DNA of 16,267 nucleotides from DASQHW01 sp038209365 (GTDB lineage: Bacteria > Actinomycetota > Acidimicrobiia > IMCC26256 > PALSA-610). The DNA lies in assembly GCA_038209365.1 (NCBI GenBank), contig JBBQXS010000075.1, positions 1-16,267 of the forward strand. The letters run 5' to 3'. How positions within the stretch are numbered: position 1 is the stretch's first letter; every line of letters starts with the position of its first letter. The translations under genes were made by a program, and so were the position numbers. The notes beneath the pieces were generated by a model. It was not told where the DNA came from. It saw nothing but the letters and a program-made list of their open reading frames with translations, and did not search any database. This document shows positions 11,893-16,267 of the stretch, one piece after another.

Positions 11893-12776
11893 GTGTCGCC
11901 GCCGGCCTGCTGTTCGATCGCGCCGTGGGCGAGCCGCCCGCGGCCGTGCACCCTGTCGTCGCGTTCGGCCACGTCATGCAACGGGTCGAGGCGCGCACAT
12001 ACGCGGACTCCCGCGCACGTGGTGTGTACTACGCGCTCGCGGGCTTGGCCCTAGGAGTCGCCGGCGGCGCCGCGGTGCGGTCACCGGTCGCCGCAGTCGC
12101 GATCAGCGCCGCCGGCCGCGAGCTGCGCTCGACCGCGGCGCGAGTACGCGACGCGTTGCTGACCGGCGACGTCGCAGCCGCCCGCACGCTCGTGCCCGCA
12201 CTCGTCGGCCGCGATCCGACCGCGCTCGACCCGTCAGGCCTCGCGGCAGCAGTGATCGAGTCCCTCGCGGAGAACACCGTCGACGCGGTCGTCGCGCCCG
12301 CGCTCTGGGCTGTGGCGGGGGGAGCACCCGGCGCGCTCGGATACCGCGCGGTGAACACGATGGATGCGATGGTGGGGCATCACTCGCCGCGGTACGAACG
12401 CTTCGGCTGGGCGAGCGCGCGTCTCGACGACGTTGCCAACTTCGTGCCCGCGCGCGCGACCGCGGTGCTCGTCACGCTCGTGCGACCGCGCGCTGCGCCC
12501 CGGATCCGGGAAACGGTGCGGCGCGATGCCGGCGCGCATCCGTCTCCGAACGCGGGCGTGGCCGAGGCGGCCTTCGCCGGTGCCCTCGGCGTGCAGCTCG
12601 GTGGACCCGTGCGCTACGGCACCCGCACCGAGCACCGGCCACTGCTGGGCCGCGGGGCGCGCCCGGATCCGGCGGACATCGACCGTGCGATTGCACTGGC
12701 GTCGCAGGTGGAGCTCGCGCTCGTCGGATTGCTGTTCGCCCTCGGTCTCGCCCGCCGGCGCCGCAAACGCCGGTGA
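11889..12776 (+). CDS. cobD: Adenosylcobinamide-phosphate synthase CobD/CbiB
   Basis: Integral membrane enzyme attaching aminopropanol (or its phosphate) to adenosylcobyric acid, the step that rebuilds cobinamide from the CbiZ product. About 295 aa. The N-terminus has GEPPAAVHPVVAFGHVM. The central signature ESLAENTVDAVVAPALWAVA (124-143) is followed by GYRAVNTMDAMVGHHSPRYE and ARLDDVANFVPARATA. The late HPSPNAGVAEAAFAGALGV segment, matching the SPN motif of the family, is also present. The N-terminus is a little shorter than in enterobacterial CbiB (about 319 aa), lacking part of the first membrane segment. GTG 11889 is chosen; GTG 11886 is an equal alternative. It overlaps cobS, and its TGA overlaps the cobT GTG. 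The name CobD here is the actinobacterial/Pseudomonas usage. Confidence 0.93.
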   Translation: MSVAAGLLFDRAVGEPPAAVHPVVAFGHVMQRVEARTYADSRARGVYYALAGLALGVAGGAAVRSPVAAVAISAAGRELRSTAARVRDALLTGDVAAARTLVPALVGRDPTALDPSGLAAAVIESLAENTVDAVVAPALWAVAGGAPGALGYRAVNTMDAMVGHHSPRYERFGWASARLDDVANFVPARATAVLVTLVRPRAAPRIRETVRRDAGAHPSPNAGVAEAAFAGALGVQLGGPVRYGTRTEHRPLLGRGARPDPADIDRAIALASQVELALVGLLFALGLARRRRKRR

Positions 12777-13828
12777 GCGGGTTCGCGACCGCGGCGCAGC
12801 GCGTCCAACCGCTCGACACGGCCGCTCGCGACGCGGCGTTGCGGCGCCACGACCAGCTCCTGAAGCCGCGCGGCGCCCTCGGACGGCTCGAAACCCTCGG
12901 CGTACAACTCGCCGCGATCACCGGTCGGTGCCCGCCGCCGGTCCCGGCCCGGCCCGCAGTTGCGGTCTTCGCCGCCGACCACGGCGTCGTGGCGTCCGGC
13001 GTGACGCCCTGGCCGCAGGAGGTCACCGCGCAGATGGTCGCGACGTTCGCGACGGGACGCGCCGCGATCAACGCGCTCGCGCGGCAGGTGGGCGCGACCG
13101 TGCACGTCGTAGACGTCGGCGTCGCGCGCGATGTGAGCCACCTCCGGGGGGTGCGCGTGCACAAGGTGCGCGCCGGAACCGCAGATCTTGCGCACGGAGC
13201 GGCGATGACAAGAGCTGAGGCACGTCTCGCCCTGGACGTCGGCGTCGAGATCGCGCGCGTCCTGATCGCTGCGGGTCACGATCTGCTGGTCACCGGCGAC
13301 ATGGGCATCGGCAACACGACACCGTCCGCGGCACTCGTCGCCGCGTTCACCGGGTCCGCCGCCGCGGCCGTGACGGGTCGCGGCACGGGCATCGACGACG
13401 ACATGCTCGCCACCAAGACCGGGGTGGTGGAGCGCGCGGTCACGCGCGTCCGGGGGATGGACGGCGACGCGATCTCGGTCCTCGCCGAGATCGGCGGCCT
13501 CGAGATCGCCGCGCTCGCGGGGTTCTGCACGGAAGGTGCGGCGGCCGGTGTGCCCGTCATCGTCGACGGCGTCATCGCCTGCGCGGCGTTGCTCGTCGCC
13601 GACGCCCTGGCCCCTGGTGTCGCGGCCCGCTGCATCGCCGGCCATCGGCCCGTCGAACCGGGCGGGCGCATCGCGCTGGCGCATCTCGGGATGATGCCGG
13701 TGCTCGACCTCGACCTACGGCTGGGCGAGGGCACCGGCGCGTGTCTTGCGGTCCCGGTCGTGCGGGCGGCCGCTGCGGTCCTTGCCGAGATGGCAACCTT
13801 CGACGAAGCGGGAGCCGATCCTGCGTAG
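12773..13828 (+). CDS. cobT: Nicotinate-nucleotide--dimethylbenzimidazole phosphoribosyltransferase CobT
   Basis: Activates the lower-ligand base (5,6-dimethylbenzimidazole and relatives) with nicotinate mononucleotide to form alpha-ribazole phosphate for CobS. The 351-aa protein has the N-terminal KPRGALGRLE (31-40), the FAADHGVVASGVTPWPQEVT block, GDMGIGNTT (175-183) and the catalytic Glu319 in LGEGTGA (317-323). All are typical of the family, and the length is normal. The base it prefers cannot be told. The GTG at 12773 overlaps the cobD TGA (GTGA). It is the last gene of the operon; its TAG stop also forms the start of the -10 element for the next gene. Confidence 0.95.
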   Translation: MSGFATAAQRVQPLDTAARDAALRRHDQLLKPRGALGRLETLGVQLAAITGRCPPPVPARPAVAVFAADHGVVASGVTPWPQEVTAQMVATFATGRAAINALARQVGATVHVVDVGVARDVSHLRGVRVHKVRAGTADLAHGAAMTRAEARLALDVGVEIARVLIAAGHDLLVTGDMGIGNTTPSAALVAAFTGSAAAAVTGRGTGIDDDMLATKTGVVERAVTRVRGMDGDAISVLAEIGGLEIAALAGFCTEGAAAGVPVIVDGVIACAALLVADALAPGVAARCIAGHRPVEPGGRIALAHLGMMPVLDLDLRLGEGTGACLAVPVVRAAAAVLAEMATFDEAGADPA

Positions 13829-13831
13829 GCT
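13826..13831 (+). promoter_or_regulatory. -10 element for the zinc-ribbon protein gene
   Basis: TAGGCT is followed by 6 nt and the GTG at 13838. Its first three bases are the cobT stop codon. This predicts a leaderless mRNA independent of the cob operon and its riboswitch. Confidence 0.5.
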
Positions 13832-13837
13832 TGGGCC

Positions 13838-14488
13838 GTGCAATGTCCCAATTGCGGACACCAACCGCGCGAGCGGACGCGCTTCTGCGCCCGCTGCGGG
13901 CAGGAGCTGCCGCAACCGGCCGACGCGGCGTCCGGCGCGCCGGCCCCGCCGCCCGGAAATCCCGCCGGCCCACCCGGGGGGCCGACGTACGCGCCGCCGC
14001 CGGCACCCCAGCCGTGGGGAGCGCCCGCGCCGTCGCCGCCCCCACCGGCCGGGGCCGGTTCGCCGCCCGGTCCGTACGCCCCGCCGAGCCCGTACGGGCC
14101 GCCGCCCGGGAGCGGGCAGAGCCCCTACACGCCGCCGGGCGCCATGGCGCCGCCGCCCAATCCGTACGCGCCGCCGCCGGCGGGCTACGGGTACGGCTAC
14201 GCCCCGGGCTACGCGCCCGGTCGCACGAACGGCCTCGCGGTGGCGTCGCTCGTGCTCGGCATCGTGGGCTGGGCGCTGTGCGGCATCGGGTCGATCCTGG
14301 CGATCGTCCTCGGGATGATCGGCCGCAACCAGATCCGGGCATCGGGCGGCCGGGAGGCCGGGGACGGGATGGCCAAGGCCGGGATCATCCTCGGCTGTAT
14401 CGGGCTCGTCCTGATCGTGGCGTACGTCATCGTCGCCGTCATCGTCGCCGCCTCCGACGGGTCGTCGGTCGGCAGCCTGGGCATCTGA
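13838..14488 (+). CDS. Zinc-ribbon, proline-rich, DUF4190 membrane protein
   Basis: Three-part protein of 216 aa. Residues 3-20 form a zinc ribbon with two CxxC pairs (CPNC, CARC). Residues about 35-125 are a low-complexity Pro/Gly/Ala/Tyr linker with repeated PYAPP/PYGPP-like units. Residues about 130-205 form a DUF4190-type membrane module with two hydrophobic helices, GLAVASLVLGIVGWALCGIG and AGIILGCIGLVLIVAYVIVA, separated by the basic, small-residue loop RNQIRASGGREAGDGMAK. Proteins of this design are common in actinobacteria and have no assigned biochemical role; the zinc ribbon probably lies in the cytoplasm. The GTG at 13838 is supported by TAGGCT 6 nt upstream. There is no functional link to the cobalamin genes beyond position. 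Confidence 0.85.
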   Translation: MQCPNCGHQPRERTRFCARCGQELPQPADAASGAPAPPPGNPAGPPGGPTYAPPPAPQPWGAPAPSPPPPAGAGSPPGPYAPPSPYGPPPGSGQSPYTPPGAMAPPPNPYAPPPAGYGYGYAPGYAPGRTNGLAVASLVLGIVGWALCGIGSILAIVLGMIGRNQIRASGGREAGDGMAKAGIILGCIGLVLIVAYVIVAVIVAASDGSSVGSLGI

Positions 14489-14540
14489 GGTCTCAGGAAC
14501 CCCGCCGGCAACGCCGATAAGCGCGGGAGGGGGACCCGAG

Positions 14541-14912
14541 ATGCCTACCACGCAGAGCGCGTACGACTGGTTGCGGTCGCGCATGGCGCCGACCGCGCGC
14601 CCCGCGGGCGAGCCCGCGCGCGAGCGCTACGCACGCGCCGAGATCGACCGCCTGCGCGCCAAGATCGCGGACATCGTCGGCGCGGCGGACCGCGCGAGCC
14701 CGCTCGCGGCGCTCGACGCCGCGCTCGGTGCCGCTGCGCTCCTCCAGGTGGTCACTGCGAACCTCGACGCGTGCAATCCCCCGAAGGGTGCGCACCTGAG
14801 CCGTTCGCTCGTGACGTTCGCGGACAGCCGGCTCTTCGGACACGCCGACGCGATCGAGCGGGGCATGAGATACACGGCCGACAGCACGTTCCGCACGCTC
14901 CGGGGCGACTGA
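14541..14912 (+). CDS. Hypothetical protein (123 aa)
   Basis: The ATG at 14541 follows a purine-rich ribosome site, GGGAGGGGGA (14524-14533). The protein is alpha-helical, Arg/Ala-rich and soluble, with no signal peptide or membrane span. The middle reads RYARAEIDRLRAKIADIVGA, then a hydrophobic helix (AALDAALGAAALLQVVTANL) and an Arg-rich C-terminus ending FRTLRGD. One cysteine (DACNPP) is present. I recognise no family. It lies between the DUF4190 gene and the CoA-transferase gene, which has its own -10 downstream. The gene is supported by the ribosome site and typical codon use, but not by homology I can name. Confidence 0.6.
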   Translation: MPTTQSAYDWLRSRMAPTARPAGEPARERYARAEIDRLRAKIADIVGAADRASPLAALDAALGAAALLQVVTANLDACNPPKGAHLSRSLVTFADSRLFGHADAIERGMRYTADSTFRTLRGD

Positions 14913-14928
14913 CCGGGACGCGAGGCCC

Positions 14929-14934
14929 TACCGT
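14929..14934 (+). promoter_or_regulatory. -10 element for the CoA-transferase gene
   Basis: TACCGT is followed by 8 nt and the GTG at 14943, so transcription should begin at or just before the start codon. No Shine-Dalgarno sequence is present in front of this GTG, consistent with a leaderless mRNA. Confidence 0.45.
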
Positions 14935-14942
14935 CTCGCGCT

Positions 14943-16178
14943 GTGTCGAACCGACCTGCGCCACTCTCCGGCTTGCGCGTCATCGAGGTGTCGATGCTCG
15001 GGCCCGGCAACCTCACGACCCATCTCGCTGACCTCGGCGCCGACGTGATCAAGGTCGAGCCGCCCCAAGGTGACTACGGCCGCCGTATGACCTGGCCGAT
15101 TGTCGACGGCGTGTCGCTCTTGTTCCTGCACGTCAGCCGGGGCAAGAAGAGTGTCGTGCTCGACCTCCGGACCGACACCGGCCGCGAGGCGTTCCGCGAG
15201 CTCGTACGAGATGCCGACGCCGTCGTCGAGGCCATGCGCCCGGGCGGCCTCGAACGCCGCGGGCTCGGGTTCGAGCAGCTGCAACAGGTGAATCCGCGCA
15301 TCGTGTTCTGCACGATCTCGGGCTACGGCATGACCGGCCCGTACCGCGACATGCCCAGCCACGGCATCGCGTACGACGCATGGGCCGGCGTCGTGCAACC
15401 GGCGGTCGATGACGACGGTTTCGCGTACATGCCCGAGCACGTGTCGATCGGCATCAATGCGGGACCGGTCTTCGGCGCGCTCGGCCTGCTCGCGGGCGTG
15501 ATCCGGGCGCGGGAAACGGGGGAAGGCTGCCAGCTCGAGGTCGCGCAGTCCGACGCCGCGGCCGCGATCGACTGGCTGCGCAGCGAGACCTGGCGCGCCT
15601 ACGAGCGGCCCGAATCGGAGGTGACGGGCAACGAGGCAGACGGCTACGAGCGCCGCGCACCCGGCACGGCGGGCATGCAGGGCGGCGTGCGGTATCAGTT
15701 CTATGCGACCAAGGACGGTTATGTGCTGTTCATGGCCAGCGAGCGTGAGTTCTGGAAGAACTTCTGCGAGGGCATCGAACGCCCGGATCTGTTCGAACGC
15801 TGGCCCGGCTCGCAGTACGGCGATCACGCGCGCGGCAACACCGAACTGCGCGAGATCCTGCGCGACGCCTTCGCGACGCGCTCCACCCAGGAATGGCTCG
15901 CGTTCGGCCTCGAGCACAACACACCGATCGCACCGTCGAACACGCCGCAGACGTTGTTCGACGACCCTCAGTTCCGCGACCGGCTCCCGCTGCTGCCGAG
16001 GGAGCAGGTCGGCGCCGATATGTTGCCCACCCCGATCAAGTTCGTCGGCGAGCAGCTGCCGGTACCGGCGAAGGCCCCGACCGTCGGCGAGCACACCGAG
16101 CATGTCCTGCGCACGGTCCTCGGCTGGACCGACGACCAGGTCGCCAAGGCCCGAGAAGCCGGCGCCTTCGGCGCGTGA
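14943..16178 (+). CDS. CaiB/BaiF-family CoA-transferase (class III) homologue lacking the usual Asp
   Basis: A 411-aa member of the class III CoA-transferase / alpha-methylacyl-CoA racemase family. The N-terminal Rossmann-like domain has LRVIEVSMLGPGNLTTHLADLGADVIKVEPPQGDYGR (written in pieces: 11-20, 21-40, 41-47). RGKKSVVLDLRTDTGRE, EAMRPGGLERRGLGFEQL and ISGYGMTGPY (126-134) are all typical. His140 (SHGIAYDAWAG) aligns with the conserved His of racemases. The position of the catalytic Asp before the NxG/AxG helix (HVSIGINAG, 166-174) is Gly170 in my alignment by eye, and no Asp is close by. The C-terminal domain is present (PSNTPQTLFDDPQF, LPTPIKF). The GTG start is supported by TACCGT 8 nt upstream. 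Activity may differ from the family norm; substrate unknown. Confidence 0.87.
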   Translation: MSNRPAPLSGLRVIEVSMLGPGNLTTHLADLGADVIKVEPPQGDYGRRMTWPIVDGVSLLFLHVSRGKKSVVLDLRTDTGREAFRELVRDADAVVEAMRPGGLERRGLGFEQLQQVNPRIVFCTISGYGMTGPYRDMPSHGIAYDAWAGVVQPAVDDDGFAYMPEHVSIGINAGPVFGALGLLAGVIRARETGEGCQLEVAQSDAAAAIDWLRSETWRAYERPESEVTGNEADGYERRAPGTAGMQGGVRYQFYATKDGYVLFMASEREFWKNFCEGIERPDLFERWPGSQYGDHARGNTELREILRDAFATRSTQEWLAFGLEHNTPIAPSNTPQTLFDDPQFRDRLPLLPREQVGADMLPTPIKFVGEQLPVPAKAPTVGEHTEHVLRTVLGWTDDQVAKAREAGAFGA

Positions 16179-16194
16179 CCGGGGGATCAGGCGT

Positions 16195-16267
16195 GGGGGG
16201 GGGGGGGGGAATTGAAACCCCCCCCACCCCAAACCGAAGGGGCGGGGGGGGGCGGGGGGCCCCCCCC
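16195..16267. other. Homopolymer-rich contig end (probable artefact)
   Basis: Fifteen consecutive G (16195-16209) are followed by C-runs and further G- and C-runs to the edge. Nothing else in the window looks like this. Poly-G at a contig terminus is typical of low-quality read ends, so this stretch should not be interpreted biologically. Confidence 0.7.

Noticed and set aside
13942..14200. CCG/GCC-rich repetitive DNA in the DUF4190 gene as a tandem repeat element.
   Set aside because: It simply encodes the proline/glycine/tyrosine-rich linker; units are irregular at DNA level.
14485..14496. CTGAG-GT-CTCAG palindrome at the DUF4190 stop codon as an operator or terminator.
   Set aside because: Only 5-bp arms, no regulator nearby and no tail; likely chance.
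14928..16232. A 434-codon minus-strand open frame opposite the CoA-transferase gene, reaching into the poly-G end.
   Set aside because: Shadow of a well-supported gene; it begins in artefactual homopolymer sequence.
16195..16267. G-run and C-run hairpin at the end of the window as a terminator or G-quadruplex.
   Set aside because: The homopolymer pattern at a contig edge is better explained as a sequencing or assembly artefact.

Overview
The window is about 70% GC with strong G/C bias at third codon positions. It looks like a chromosomal or metagenomic contig from a high-GC actinobacterium. Supporting this are GTG/ATG starts, many genes with a TANNNT -10 element only 6-8 nt before the start codon (leaderless mRNAs), and a mycobacterial-type set of zinc alcohol dehydrogenase, FadD-like ligase and CaiB-like transferase. 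Acidimicrobiia is possible, but the class is a guess. Both edges are incomplete: a gene is cut at the left edge, and the right edge dissolves into G and C homopolymers that look like an assembly artefact. I see no transposase, integrase, phage gene or CRISPR array.

Left block (1-4.1 kb). A truncated minus-strand gene (possible DUF402 family) faces away from a small hypothetical gene on plus. Then comes a minus-strand housekeeping run, in transcription order: TetR regulator, small beta-carbonic anhydrase, pheA (prephenate dehydratase), serS (overlapping pheA by GTGA) and tRNA-Ser(UGA). pheA and the tRNA have their own -10 elements inside this run.

Middle block (4.1-8.4 kb). A DUF2071 protein diverges from TetR over a shared, symmetric -10 element (TATGATA) that lies in a 16-bp palindrome, the likely TetR operator. 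It is followed by a Zn-dependent alcohol dehydrogenase, an acyl-CoA synthetase and an APH-type kinase. These are enzymes that could oxidise, CoA-activate and phosphorylate a small organic substrate, though the substrate is unknown. A 47-bp nested perfect hairpin sits between the synthetase and the kinase. A 12-bp-stem terminator overlaps the kinase stop codon.

Right block (8.5-16.2 kb). pyrE (leaderless) converges on a small lipoprotein gene. A cobalamin riboswitch then leads a tightly overlapping six-gene operon: cobO, cbiZ, cobU, cobS, cobD(cbiB), cobT. These genes adenosylate corrinoids, strip the lower part from cobinamide or foreign cobamides (CbiZ), and rebuild the nucleotide loop, so the operon is best read as corrinoid salvage and remodelling. 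No corrin-ring synthesis genes are present here. Downstream are a zinc-ribbon/proline-rich/DUF4190 membrane protein, a small hypothetical protein and a CaiB/BaiF-type CoA-transferase homologue that appears to lack the usual catalytic aspartate.

The observations most worth a second look are the CbiZ-containing riboswitch operon, the symmetric promoter/operator at 4.1 kb, the nested hairpin at 7.6 kb, the two stop codons that double as -10 elements, and the Asp-less CoA-transferase.
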